In this document: piece after piece, positions 25,343 through 34,448 of the stretch | Layout of the letters: every line of letters starts with the position of its first letter | Position numbering within the stretch: position 1 is the first letter of the stretch | Source of the DNA: Lachnospiraceae bacterium | GTDB taxonomy: Bacteria > Bacillota > Clostridia > Lachnospirales > Lachnospiraceae | Length of the DNA: 41,228 nucleotides | Assembly (NCBI GenBank): GCA_016286555.1 | Contig: JAEETA010000023.1 | Coordinates: 1 to 41,228 of the forward strand | Reading direction: 5' to 3' | The notes under the pieces: generated by a model | Database searches by the model: none | The model's input: only the letters and a program-made list of their open reading frames with translations | Told to the model about the DNA's origin: nothing | Program-made: the position numbers and the translations under genes

Positions 25343-26224
25343 ATGGCTAAGGAACTGACGCCGGAAGAAAAGGCCGCCGAAGAAGAAAAAAAGCGGCTCA
25401 AAGAAGAGAAGAAAAAACTGAAAAAAGAGCAGGCTGACGCCAAAAAAGAGGCGAAGAAGCGTGCCAAAGAGATCGCCAAGCAGGAAGAAGAGCTGGACGA
25501 GGACCGGGAAGGCGGCGGATTCATTACCATGATCGCCACCCTCCTGATTGTTGTGCTCTGGCTGGCTGTCATCGTGGTCATCGTCAAGCTGGATGTGGGC
25601 GGCTTCGGAAGCTCCGTGCTGACCCCCATTCTGAAGGATGTGCCCGTCATCAACCTGATCCTGCCCAAGTCAGGTACCACCATCACCAACGATCCCGACA
25701 GCTACGGCGGTTATTCCAGCCTCCAGGAGGCTGTGACCCAGATCGCCGACTTAGAGCGCCGTCTGGAGCAGTACCAGGTGAACGATTCCGCCAAGGATCA
25801 GGAGATCGAGGACCTGAAGGCGGAGATCCTGCGTCTGAAGGAATTCGAGGACATGCAGGTGGAGTTCTCCCGTATCCGGACAGAATTTTACGAAGAAGTG
25901 ATCTACGCCGAGAACGGACCCGGCGCCGAGGAATACAAAAAGTGGTACGAGGGCATGGATCCCACCACGGCGGAATATCTCTACAAACAGGTGGTTGCCC
26001 AGCTGGAGGAGGAGAAGGAGATGACGGATTACGTCAATGCCTTTGTCTCCATGAAGCCGAAGCAGGCAGCTGCCATCTTTGAGGAAATGACCGATACCGC
26101 GGGCATGAATCTGGCTGCCCGGATCCTCTCTGCCATGAACGCCGACGACCGTGGCAAGATCATGGGCGTTATGGACTCCGAAGTGGCCGCAAGACTCACA
26201 AAAATAATGGATCCCGACTCTTAA
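25343..26224 (+). CDS. MotE-like flagellar protein (YlxF position)
   Basis: This 293-residue protein has a strongly charged Lys/Glu N-terminal segment (1-50), one membrane helix (about 57-80), a coiled coil (about 130-180) and a C-terminal domain of the MgtE-N/MotE type (EEMTDTAGMNLAARILSAMNADDRGKI in two stretches near 245-275). MotE and YlxF proteins are found between fliJ and fliK in many Firmicutes and act in motility, probably at the motor or as a stator-associated factor. The exact role is uncertain. Start ATG 25343, after GGAGAGTAAC. Confidence 0.8.
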   Translation: MAKELTPEEKAAEEEKKRLKEEKKKLKKEQADAKKEAKKRAKEIAKQEEELDEDREGGGFITMIATLLIVVLWLAVIVVIVKLDVGGFGSSVLTPILKDVPVINLILPKSGTTITNDPDSYGGYSSLQEAVTQIADLERRLEQYQVNDSAKDQEIEDLKAEILRLKEFEDMQVEFSRIRTEFYEEVIYAENGPGAEEYKKWYEGMDPTTAEYLYKQVVAQLEEEKEMTDYVNAFVSMKPKQAAAIFEEMTDTAGMNLAARILSAMNADDRGKIMGVMDSEVAARLTKIMDPDS

Positions 26225-26248
26225 GTTTTCCCTGCGATCGTCCGATAA

Positions 26249-26282
26249 AAGATTTGTATAGGGGACGCATCCCCCAAATCTT
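26249..26282 (+). repeat. Stem-loop between motE-like gene and fliK
   Basis: AAGATTTG (26249-26256) pairs with CAAATCTT (26275-26282), and inside it GGGG pairs with CCCC around ACGCAT. Twelve pairs, with a four-base bulge, in front of fliK. No T-run follows. Confidence 0.5.
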
Positions 26283-26300
26283 AGTGAAAGGAGGATTTGC

Positions 26301-27860
26301 ATGGGCATTACGATCAAGGGTGCAGGCGATCTGCTCAGCAGCCTTACCGTCAATCTCCCCCAGGCCGCTTCGCCACTTCCGCAGGTAACGGAATCCGGTG
26401 ACAGCTTCAAGGACATCTGGAACACCCAGAAGGCCGGCAGCGATCCAGATGCAGGCGTAAAACCTGCCGAGAAGAAGAGCGACATCGCAGCGGATAACAA
26501 GACGGTAAAAGATTCCGGTAATGACACGGCTAAGAAGCCCGAAGACGAAAGTCCCAAGGCGGAAAAGACCGAAGACACCGGAAAGACGGAAAAGCAAGAC
26601 AGCGGCAAGCCTGCCGAAAAGGCCCTGAGCAAGGATGCGAAGGAGACGGACACTCAAGCAGAGGTGTCCGAAGGAAATACAGAACGGATTCTGAGTCCTG
26701 CCGAAATGGATGCGGCATTAGCGTTACTCACATCACTGGGTGCGCAGCTGCTCGATCAGGCAGGTCATTTATTGGAAGCAGATCCGCAGGAACTGGTACA
26801 GATCCTGACGGACATGAACCTGGAGGTATCGGATCTCACGGATCCCGAAGTCCTCACGAGCTTCCTCTTTGAGGCAACCGGCGTGGAAGACAGCCTGGCA
26901 CTGCTCACGGATGATGTGAACTACCCCATCTTCAAGGAGCTGGGAGCACAGCTGGAACAGATCACGCAGATGCCTACCGACATCGAAGGACTGAACGTAG
27001 CGGAGCTTCAGGAAGTCCTGACACAGATGCAGGAAACGGTGACGGAGCAGCCCGAAGAGCTTACTCCCGAAACCGAAATCTTACCTCAGACCCAGATCCT
27101 TCCCACAGCGGTTCCTACGGATGACAAGCCTGTCAGAAGTAAAGCCAATGAGGAAGAGGACGAGGAACTCCCCACCGTAAGTCGCACGGAAGTGACGGAA
27201 GACGGTGACCGGATCACCGGAAAGGTGACCACGGATCAGGGACAGACCCTGGGAGCCGAAGCACTCCTCAAGAAGGGAAATAAGCACGGCGAGAGCCAGG
27301 AGCAGACCGGTAACGGAAATGCGGCAGCCGATTTCAAGCAGGCCTTCGAGCCTCAGATCCAGAACGCGGCGCCCACCACCGAAACCACTCCTTATTCCCA
27401 GACACAGGAGATCGCAAGACAGATCCTGGATTACATCAGGACCAACGTCAAGGAAGACTTCAGCAGCCTGGAGATGCAGCTTCATCCCCAGAGCCTCGGC
27501 AACCTGCAGATCCACATCTCCAACCGTGAAGGCGTTGTCACTGCCAATTTTGTGGCACAGTCCGAACAGGTCAAGAGTGTGATCGAAGCACAGATGGTCC
27601 AGCTCCAGGAGAGATTCGAAGAGCAGGGCGTCAGAGTGGAAGCCATCGAAGTCACCGTACAGACCAGAGCCTTCGACCAGAACCTGAATCAGAACGGATC
27701 CGGAGACGCGCAGCAGAGCGAAGCCGGCAAGTCCAAGACCAGACGCCTCCGCATCGACGGCGACCTGAGCGATGAAGATCTGGAAGATCTGGACGACGAA
27801 GAAAGGCTGGCAGCCGAGATGATGGCTGCAAACGGAAATACACTGGATTACAAAGCATAA
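26301..27860 (+). CDS. fliK: Flagellar hook-length control protein FliK
   Basis: FliK is exported and measures hook length, switching export specificity from hook to filament. The 519-residue protein has a long low-complexity, Glu/Lys/Asp/Thr-rich N-terminal and middle part without stable motifs, then the conserved C-terminal Flg_hook domain at about residues 385-460 (SLEMQLHPQSLGNLQIHI, then VKSVIEAQMVQLQERFEEQG). An acidic tail follows. AAAGGAGG precedes the ATG. The low-complexity region fits the disordered ruler role. Confidence 0.9.
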   Translation: MGITIKGAGDLLSSLTVNLPQAASPLPQVTESGDSFKDIWNTQKAGSDPDAGVKPAEKKSDIAADNKTVKDSGNDTAKKPEDESPKAEKTEDTGKTEKQDSGKPAEKALSKDAKETDTQAEVSEGNTERILSPAEMDAALALLTSLGAQLLDQAGHLLEADPQELVQILTDMNLEVSDLTDPEVLTSFLFEATGVEDSLALLTDDVNYPIFKELGAQLEQITQMPTDIEGLNVAELQEVLTQMQETVTEQPEELTPETEILPQTQILPTAVPTDDKPVRSKANEEEDEELPTVSRTEVTEDGDRITGKVTTDQGQTLGAEALLKKGNKHGESQEQTGNGNAAADFKQAFEPQIQNAAPTTETTPYSQTQEIARQILDYIRTNVKEDFSSLEMQLHPQSLGNLQIHISNREGVVTANFVAQSEQVKSVIEAQMVQLQERFEEQGVRVEAIEVTVQTRAFDQNLNQNGSGDAQQSEAGKSKTRRLRIDGDLSDEDLEDLDDEERLAAEMMAANGNTLDYKA

Positions 27861-27878
27861 ACAGAAAGGAGACGGCAT

Positions 27879-28619
27879 ATGGCACTTGTGGCGAGTATCG
27901 TGGACGGCAAAGTGGTAGAGTCCGCTTCCCAGTCCTCCCTCAGCAATGCAAAATCCGGCAGCACCCTTGATAAGGATTCCTTCCTTCAGCTGCTGGTAGC
28001 ACAGATGCAGTATCAGGATCCTTTGGAGCCCACCTCCAACACGGAGTATGTGGCACAGTACGCACAGTTCTCCCAGGTTGAATCCCTGAACAACATGTCT
28101 TCCGGCATGGACCTGATGAGAGCAAACGGCCTGGTGGGACAGGAAGTCTACATCAAGACCACTTCCTCTACCGGAGAGACCAATTACGTACAGGGCAAGG
28201 TTGACTACGTAGTCTACGAAGGCGGCAAGCCTTACCTCTCCATCAAGGAGAACCTGTACAGCCTGGATGACCTGGATACCGTAGTTGACTCCGGATACCA
28301 GACAGCGTACGACAAGGCATACGACCTGACTGTAGCACTGAACAAGCTCCCCGCTCTGGCAACCATCACGATCTCCGGCAACGGAACCCAGATCGATTCC
28401 ATGGCAGAGATCTTCGGAGCAATGTCCGATTACGAGAAGTCCTTCCTCACCCAGGAAAACACCGACAAGCTCAAGGCTTACATCGCAAAGCTGGAAGAGC
28501 TCAGAGCAGCGGCCCTGACCAAGGATGAGGTGGATGACACGGACGACACCGATACCAATGATACCGTGACCGACACTGACACCGATGACGGCATCGGCGA
28601 AGGCGTCACATCGGAGTAA
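27879..28619 (+). CDS. flgD: Flagellar hook assembly scaffold FlgD
   Basis: FlgD caps the growing hook and is later removed. The conserved core is at the N terminus: LDKDSFLQLLVAQMQYQDPL near residues 27-46, then NTEYVAQYAQFSQVESLNNM. The C terminus is longer than usual and ends in a run of Asp/Thr (DDTDDTDTNDTVTDTDTDD). The 246 residues fit clostridial forms. It lies between fliK and the TIGR02530 gene, as in Bacillus and clostridia. Confidence 0.94.
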   Translation: MALVASIVDGKVVESASQSSLSNAKSGSTLDKDSFLQLLVAQMQYQDPLEPTSNTEYVAQYAQFSQVESLNNMSSGMDLMRANGLVGQEVYIKTTSSTGETNYVQGKVDYVVYEGGKPYLSIKENLYSLDDLDTVVDSGYQTAYDKAYDLTVALNKLPALATITISGNGTQIDSMAEIFGAMSDYEKSFLTQENTDKLKAYIAKLEELRAAALTKDEVDDTDDTDTNDTVTDTDTDDGIGEGVTSE

Positions 28620-28648
28620 AGGGATTTACTTCGGGAAAGGAGAGCAGT

Positions 28649-29038
28649 ATGGATCTGCAAAGAAGCGCATTCCTTTCCACCTATCAGCTGAACGGACAGT
28701 TTTCCCGACCGGCTCCCGCAAGGGAAGAGACCGGCGGCGCGGCACCTGATTTCGGGAAGATCCTGGAACAGAAGAGCGTCGGAGACGGGATCCGATTTTC
28801 CAAACACGCTTCCTTCCGGATGAATGACCGGGGGATGGAGATGACGGGAGATCAGCTGGACCGCTTGAACGACGGAACCAGTAAAGCGGCAGAGAAAGGG
28901 ATCAAAGATTCGCTGGTGCTGATCGACAATATGGCATTCATCGTGAATGTCCCCAGCAGAACAGTGGTAACCGCCATGGATTCGGCAGACGCCACGGAAA
29001 ATGTATTTACCAACATTAACGGAGCAGTGATCAACTAA
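28649..29038 (+). CDS. Flagellar operon protein, TIGR02530 family
   Basis: The 129-residue protein matches the small flagellar operon family TIGR02530, found between flgD and flgE in many clostridia. The conserved part is the C-terminal 75 residues: FSKHASFRMNDRGMEMTG, then KGIKDSLVLIDNMAFIVNVPSRTVVTA. The N terminus is variable. Its molecular role is not established; the position suggests a part in hook assembly. Confidence 0.85.
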   Translation: MDLQRSAFLSTYQLNGQFSRPAPAREETGGAAPDFGKILEQKSVGDGIRFSKHASFRMNDRGMEMTGDQLDRLNDGTSKAAEKGIKDSLVLIDNMAFIVNVPSRTVVTAMDSADATENVFTNINGAVIN

Positions 29039-29126
29039 CCCGGACCTGGATGGAGGGTTGGACTCCCGAAGGACAGAAGGAGCCCCCAGGATCACTCTTA
29101 AGTAAAAATTTAGGAGGAAATGCCTT

Positions 29127-30851
29127 ATGATGAGATCGTTATTTTCCGGTGTTGCAGGTCTGAAGACTCACCAGACCAAGATGGACGTCATCGGTAACAA
29201 CATTGCAAACGTCAACACCACCGCTTACAAGTCCAGTTCCATTACCTTCTCGGACCTGATGAGCCAGACCACCCAGAACGCCAGCGGCGCAAATGCCACC
29301 ACCGGCGTCGGCGGTACCAACGCTAAGCAGATCGGCCTCGGTGTAAAAGCCGGCGCCATCAACATGAACATTTCCGGACAGGGCTCCGCACAGTCCACCG
29401 GTAACCCCTTCGATATCATGATCACCGGAGACAATTTCTTCGTGGTCAGCAATGGCAACGATAACTTCTTCACCCGTGACGGTTCCTTCTACGTGGACGG
29501 TGCCGGCAACCTGGCAATGACCTCCACCGGTTACAATGTCATGGGCTGGCAGGTAGATCCCGAGACCATGGAGATCAAGATGGACAACGTTTCCGCACTG
29601 CGTATCATGAGCGCGGCAAACATGACCTATCCCCCTGAGGCAACCACCCAGGGCTACGTCTCCGGTATCCTCGACAAGAACGACACGGATGTCAACAGCT
29701 CCTCCGGTAAGACCCTGAACCTGAACCTGTACGATGCACTGGGCTACAGCTACACCGCAAGACTGGTTCTGAAGACCACCGATACCGACGGTCAGTACAG
29801 CGTTGAGTTCACCAAACTGCTGGATTCCAACGGCGACGAAGTGGACATCTCCGGCGCACCCAATGCTTTCGGTACCGCAGGAACCTTCGCTCCCAAGGTA
29901 TCTACCGTTACCTTCAACACCGAGGGTTACGCATGGAACGGCTCCAAGCTCACCAGCGCTGACGGCACTGTGGAGTACGTGGACATCGCAGGTCTGAACG
30001 GCCTGGATCTCACCGATCCCGCTGTTCTGGCAGGCACCTATACCGTAAACGGCGACGATACCAAGACCGTGCAGGATGCACTGGATGTCATCGCAAAGGC
30101 ATACGGCAAGGAAGGCTCCACCGCTGATTTCCTGAAGCTGGCTACCGCTGATACCTCCACCGATCCCGCTACCTACAAGGCAATGAGAGATTACATCGCA
30201 GACGGTACCCTTACCACCCTGGCTACTCTGGACACCGCTACGAATGTGACCAGCTTCCAGGCAGACGGTAGTCTGGTAAACGGCGGCCTGCTGAACTTCG
30301 ATCCCAACACCGGTGAGTTCGTCAGCATCGGCGGCGGCACCAATGTAACCCTGGATCTCTCTGCTGTAAGCAAGAACTTCTCGCCCATCAGCATTGATTT
30401 CTCCGCCATCTCCATGTACAACAACAACGGCACCTCCACCGTTACCGCTACTAGCGGCGACGCTAAGGGACTGGGCAGCGGCCGTATGCTGGGTGACATG
30501 ATCGGCGTTTCCGTCCAGAAGGACGGCATGATCTACGCAAGCTACGACAACGGTATGACCAAGCTTCTCGGCCAGATCGCTACCGCAAGCTTCGCGAACC
30601 CCTCCGGTCTGGAGAAGGCAGGAGACAACCTCTACAGCGCAACCCTGAACTCCGGCGAGTTCGACGGCATCGGCGTGGATGTTACCGCAGGCGGCGGCTA
30701 CATGTCTACCGGCGTTCTGGAGATGAGTAACGTGGACCTGTCCCAGGAGTTCACCGACATGATCACCACCCAGAGAGGCTTCCAGGCAAACAGCCGTATC
30801 ATCACCGTTTCCGATACCCTGCTGGAGGAGCTGACCAATCTGAAGAGATAA
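29127..30851 (+). CDS. flgE: Flagellar hook protein FlgE
   Basis: FlgE polymerises into the hook, the universal joint of the flagellum. N terminus RSLFSGVAGLKTHQTKMDVI and IGNNIANVNTTAYKSSS are the family signature; the C terminus with VDLSQEFTDMITTQRGFQAN and SRIITVSDTLLEELTNLKR is the coiled-coil end. The 574-residue length includes a large variable middle domain. The start is ATGATG at 29127 with AGGAGG upstream; the second ATG is equally possible. Confidence 0.95.
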   Translation: MMRSLFSGVAGLKTHQTKMDVIGNNIANVNTTAYKSSSITFSDLMSQTTQNASGANATTGVGGTNAKQIGLGVKAGAINMNISGQGSAQSTGNPFDIMITGDNFFVVSNGNDNFFTRDGSFYVDGAGNLAMTSTGYNVMGWQVDPETMEIKMDNVSALRIMSAANMTYPPEATTQGYVSGILDKNDTDVNSSSGKTLNLNLYDALGYSYTARLVLKTTDTDGQYSVEFTKLLDSNGDEVDISGAPNAFGTAGTFAPKVSTVTFNTEGYAWNGSKLTSADGTVEYVDIAGLNGLDLTDPAVLAGTYTVNGDDTKTVQDALDVIAKAYGKEGSTADFLKLATADTSTDPATYKAMRDYIADGTLTTLATLDTATNVTSFQADGSLVNGGLLNFDPNTGEFVSIGGGTNVTLDLSAVSKNFSPISIDFSAISMYNNNGTSTVTATSGDAKGLGSGRMLGDMIGVSVQKDGMIYASYDNGMTKLLGQIATASFANPSGLEKAGDNLYSATLNSGEFDGIGVDVTAGGGYMSTGVLEMSNVDLSQEFTDMITTQRGFQANSRIITVSDTLLEELTNLKR

Positions 30852-30868
30852 TCCGATAGCTGGCCCGA

Positions 30869-30939
30869 GGGCATAATGCCCAAAAGGAGGACCGCAGAAC
30901 CATTCATAGGGGGCAGATTTTTCTGCCCCCTGTTTCGCA
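30869..30939 (+). terminator. Stem-loops after flgE, possible attenuator
   Basis: A GGGCAT-A-ATGCCC palindrome (30869-30881) is followed by a nine-pair stem AGGGGGCAG/CTGCCCCCT (30908-30931) with loop ATTTTT. The sequence after it (GTTTCGCATTTTG) is only partly T-rich. It could end part of the transcripts between the hook genes and flbD-motAB. Confidence 0.55.
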
Positions 30940-31019
30940 TTTTGTCAGGGCATCGTCAAATTGCACAAAAACCGTTTTTCACGGCGGGGTGATTTGGACA
31001 GGCCCGGGAGGGAAAAACC

Positions 31020-31208
31020 ATGATCGAAGTAACACGACTTAACGGTTCTAAAATTTTGATAAATCCACACCTGTTAGAGCTCGTGGAAGAAACTCCTGAC
31101 ACGGTTTTGACGCTTACGACGGGTCGCAAGATAATCGTAAAAGAAAGTAGACAAGACCTCAAAAATTTAGTAAAATCGTACAGAAAGGATATCCTAGCCG
31201 ACGATTGA
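31020..31208 (+). CDS. flbD: FlbD/SwrD-family motility protein
   Basis: A 62-residue protein of the FlbD (PF06289) family; SwrD in Bacillus subtilis increases flagellar torque for swarming. It begins MIEVTRLNGSKILINPHLLE, the family signature, and contains TPDTVLTLTTGRKIIVKES. The ATG is preceded by GGGAGGG. It lies just before motA, consistent with a role in stator power. Confidence 0.9.
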   Translation: MIEVTRLNGSKILINPHLLELVEETPDTVLTLTTGRKIIVKESRQDLKNLVKSYRKDILADD

Positions 31209-31237
31209 CCATCGGCGGAATTCGAGGTAACTGATCA

Positions 31238-32032
31238 GTGGATATAGCATCACTCATTGGATTCATAATGTGTTTCGGAATGCTGGCTTTCGGTATCCTG
31301 TCTTCTGCAGGCGTGGCCGGCATTACCGAGTATGTAGACGTTCCGTCATTCATCATCACCATGGGTGGTTCTATTTTTGCTACCATGACTTCTTACAGCA
31401 TGGCTGATTTCGTTCAGGGTCTCAAGTCTCTGACCCTGATCTTCAAGGCTCCTTCCGCCAATACCGCCGACATGATCAAGAAGATCATCGAGCTTTCCAA
31501 CGTAGCACGTAAGGAAGGCCTTTTGTCTCTTGAGGAAGCGGCAGCGGACATGGATGAGCCTTTCCTGAAAAAAGGAATCCTTCTGGTGGTCGACGGTACC
31601 GATCCCGATCTGGTCCGTGGCATTCTCGAGACCGAGATGGTATGTATCGAAGGCCGTCATAAGAATATCGCAGGCTTCTGGGAAACATGGGCATCCATGG
31701 GCCCTGCATGGGGAATGGTCGGTACCCTGGTAGGTCTGGTCGACATGCTGTACCACATGGATGATGCATCCTCCATCGGACCTGCAATGGCCGTGGCATT
31801 GATCACCACCCTGTACGGATCCCTGCTGGCCAACTGGGTATGTACCCCTACGGCCAATAAGCTCAAGGCGGATAACGCCATTGAGATGACACAGAAAGAG
31901 ATCTTGATCGAGGGTCTGCTGTCGATCCAGGCAGGAGAAAATCCCCGCGTCATAGAGGAGAAGCTGAAGTCCTTCCTGGCACCTAAGGATCGTGCTTCCG
32001 CATCCAGTGACAACGGAGAAGGGGGTGAGTAA
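31238..32032 (+). CDS. motA: Flagellar stator protein MotA
   Basis: MotA forms the ion channel part of the stator and pushes on FliG. Of its 264 residues, four are membrane segments, two near the N terminus and two after the cytoplasmic loop (GPAWGMVGTLVGLVDML and PAMAVALITTLYGSLLANWV). The start is GTG at 31238, with GAGGTAA upstream. It is followed by motB after two bases. Whether protons or sodium ions are used is not clear from the sequence. Confidence 0.95.
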   Translation: MDIASLIGFIMCFGMLAFGILSSAGVAGITEYVDVPSFIITMGGSIFATMTSYSMADFVQGLKSLTLIFKAPSANTADMIKKIIELSNVARKEGLLSLEEAAADMDEPFLKKGILLVVDGTDPDLVRGILETEMVCIEGRHKNIAGFWETWASMGPAWGMVGTLVGLVDMLYHMDDASSIGPAMAVALITTLYGSLLANWVCTPTANKLKADNAIEMTQKEILIEGLLSIQAGENPRVIEEKLKSFLAPKDRASASSDNGEGGE

Positions 32033-32034
32033 GC

Positions 32035-32862
32035 GTGGCACGTAAGCAGGAAGATGCCCCCCCGGCCGGTTCGCCGGCTTGGATGTCGACATTCTCCGAT
32101 CTGATGAATCTGCTGTTTTGCTTCTTCGTGCTGCTCTTCTCCATGTCCACCATTGACGAGGCAAAGCTGAACGAGATCATTGCCTCTATGAACAGTACCT
32201 TCAGCGTCTTCAGCGGAGGCGCCACCTCCATCGGAGACGGTATCCTCATCAGTAACGGAGTCAGTCAGCTCAATGAGCTGAGTGAATATATCAACAGCAC
32301 GGGCCGGACCGCAGAGTCCGATTCGGACGCCGTCAGCTTCGAAGAGTACGATCAGGAGCCGGCAGGCATCCAGGAGATGATCGACGAAGTGGAGCAGGCG
32401 AATCTGCAATCCAACGAGGAGCTGGCCGAGCTCATCAGCGAGGCGGTTTCCGAGAGCAACATGTCGGATCAGATCGACGTATCCTTCTCCGCCCAGTACG
32501 TGCTGCTTACCATGAAAGGAGCACTGCTCTTTGATTCCGGTTCCGCCGAGCTCAAGGAAGAGTGCTACAACGTTCTGGACCGCGTCGGCGTGATCCTGGA
32601 GCGCTACGCCCAGGGTGAGATCGAGATCGACGGTCACACGGACAACGTTCCCATGCACAGCGCAAAATACGCTGACAACGAGGAGCTGTCCAGTGCCAGA
32701 GCCCTTTCCGTGTTCTACTACCTGATCTCCAATACGAACCTCAGTCCCAGCTCCCTGAAGCATTCCGGCATGGGCGAGAGAGTTCCCGTAGCGGACAATT
32801 CCACCGCAGAAGGTCGCAGCCGCAACCGCCGCGTGGAAATCAGAATTTACAATTCCAACTGA
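32035..32862 (+). CDS. motB: Flagellar stator protein MotB
   Basis: MotB anchors the stator to peptidoglycan. The single membrane helix near the N terminus holds the conserved aspartate Asp22 in FSDLMNLLFCFF, the ion-binding site. The C-terminal OmpA-like domain has IEIDGHTDNVPMHSAKYADN and NRRVEIRI. Residues 50-140 form the linker/plug. The start is GTG at 32035, with GGGGGTGA at the end of motA. Confidence 0.95.
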   Translation: MARKQEDAPPAGSPAWMSTFSDLMNLLFCFFVLLFSMSTIDEAKLNEIIASMNSTFSVFSGGATSIGDGILISNGVSQLNELSEYINSTGRTAESDSDAVSFEEYDQEPAGIQEMIDEVEQANLQSNEELAELISEAVSESNMSDQIDVSFSAQYVLLTMKGALLFDSGSAELKEECYNVLDRVGVILERYAQGEIEIDGHTDNVPMHSAKYADNEELSSARALSVFYYLISNTNLSPSSLKHSGMGERVPVADNSTAEGRSRNRRVEIRIYNSN

Positions 32863-32907
32863 TAATAACCGGGTCTGAAGTCCGGGCCCCGAAAGGAAGC
32901 CATTTCC

Positions 32908-33426
32908 ATGAAGAAGAATCTGCTTACCATAGTGATACTGGCTTTGCTCCTGGTGAACATCGTGCTCACCGCCATCATGATGATCAGCGTCACCTCCACC
33001 AATACCAGAACCGCTGCACTGGTGGACACCATCGCCACCGTCATGAGCCTGGAGGTCATTACCGACGGATCCGAAGAGGAAGAGGCAGCTACCGTTTCCA
33101 TGGCGGATACCGAGGTTGTGGAGCTGGGAGATTCCCTTACCGTTCCTCTGGTACCCGATGAGAGCGGCAAGCAGGTCTACATGGTTTGCGATATTTCCCT
33201 TTCCCTGAACAAGACTCACGAGGATTACGAGACCTACAGCGCGACCCTGACCACCAACGTCAGCGTCATCAAGGACTGTGTCAGCTCCGTCATCAGCAGC
33301 CATACCGAGGACTTCTGCAAGAACCACAGAGACGAGCTGAAGGCTGAGATCCTGCAGGCCATCCAGAAGCTCTACGGATCCGACTTTATCTACGCTGTAT
33401 CCATCAGTGAAGCAAAGTTCGGCTGA
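32908..33426 (+). CDS. fliL: Flagellar basal-body-associated protein FliL
   Basis: The 172-residue protein has one membrane segment at residues 5-28 followed by a domain facing outside. The pattern EVVELGDSLTVPLV and the C-terminal SSVISSHTEDFCKNH fit FliL, which surrounds the stator and supports it under load. The identification rests partly on position between motB and fliM, since FliL sequences vary greatly. The ATG follows AAAGGAAGCCATTTCC. Confidence 0.82.
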   Translation: MKKNLLTIVILALLLVNIVLTAIMMISVTSTNTRTAALVDTIATVMSLEVITDGSEEEEAATVSMADTEVVELGDSLTVPLVPDESGKQVYMVCDISLSLNKTHEDYETYSATLTTNVSVIKDCVSSVISSHTEDFCKNHRDELKAEILQAIQKLYGSDFIYAVSISEAKFG

Positions 33427-33464
33427 TTATGGGAGAAGCCAAATAAACTAGGGAGGATAGCCCT

Positions 33465-34445
33465 TTGAGTGAAGTCCTTTCGCAAAACGAAATAGACAAT
33501 CTACTGGCGGCTCTCTCCACCGGCGAATTGGACGTCGAAACGATATCCAATGCAGATGAAAAGCAGGTCAAGAATTACGACTTCGGCCGGCCTACCAAGT
33601 TCTCCAAGGAGCATTTGAGAACCCTGGAGATCATCTTTGAACACTACGGACGACTGGTATCCACCAACCTGCCCGTATTCCTTCGGAAAAACGCCACCAT
33701 TTCCGTTGCCAGTTCCGAGACCGTTACCTTCAGTGAGTTTTCCAACGCACTGTCCAATCCGGTCATTCTTGGCATCATTGATTTTGCTCCCTTAAAGGGA
33801 TCGGTCATGATCGATCTGGCCACCAACCTGGGTTACGCCATGATCGACCGAATGCTGGGAGGCTCCGGAACGCCACTGGAACGGAACAGGGATTTCTCCG
33901 AGATCGAGATGTCCATTTTGCAGAAGATCATGATCATGCTCACCCAGCTCCTGCGGGAACCCTGGAAGAACGTGGTGGATCTGGACCCGGTGCTCACCAG
34001 AGTGGAGACGAACTCACAGTTTGCACAGATCATTGCTCCCAGCGAGATGATCGCCATCATCACCCTGAACATGAAGATCGGCGACGTCGAGGGATTCACG
34101 AATATCTGTCTTCCTTTCATCACACTGGAAGACGTCATGGACAAGCTGAACACGAAGTACTGGTTCTCCACCATGCAGGATAGTTCGGAAGATGATTATA
34201 AGGACAATATCGAGTCCATGCTGCGCCGCGTGGTGATCCCTATCCGGGCGGTGCTGGGAAACAGCAGGATCTCCGTTTCGGATTTCCTCAATCTCCAGGT
34301 GGGAGACTGTATCAGACTCGATTCCAAGGTAGACTCGGACATGGATGTCTTTGTCGGAAATATAAAGAAATTCACTGCATTGCCGGGAGCCAAGGACGAC
34401 TCCTACGCCGTCCAGGTGACATCAGTGATCAGAGAGGAGGATTAG
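33465..34445 (+). CDS. fliM: Flagellar motor switch protein FliM
   Basis: FliM is the C-ring subunit that binds CheY-P and passes the switch signal to FliG. The N-terminal EVLSQNEIDNLLAAL is the CheY-binding motif. A middle CheC-like domain (LGYAMIDRMLGGSG) and a C-terminal SpoA domain (RISVSDFLNLQVGDCIRLD) follow. Length 326. The start is TTG at 33465 with GGGAGG eight bases upstream; no ATG fits better. Confidence 0.95.
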   Translation: MSEVLSQNEIDNLLAALSTGELDVETISNADEKQVKNYDFGRPTKFSKEHLRTLEIIFEHYGRLVSTNLPVFLRKNATISVASSETVTFSEFSNALSNPVILGIIDFAPLKGSVMIDLATNLGYAMIDRMLGGSGTPLERNRDFSEIEMSILQKIMIMLTQLLREPWKNVVDLDPVLTRVETNSQFAQIIAPSEMIAIITLNMKIGDVEGFTNICLPFITLEDVMDKLNTKYWFSTMQDSSEDDYKDNIESMLRRVVIPIRAVLGNSRISVSDFLNLQVGDCIRLDSKVDSDMDVFVGNIKKFTALPGAKDDSYAVQVTSVIREED

Positions 34446-34448
34446 CAG

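Noticed and set aside
30950-31010. SigD-type promoter before flbD
   Set aside because: TCAAATT and CCGTTTTT resemble the elements only weakly and no clear GCCGATAA-like -10 exists.
31657-33327. 556-codon minus-strand frame across motA, motB and fliL
   Set aside because: Antisense to three recognised genes; no domain recognised.
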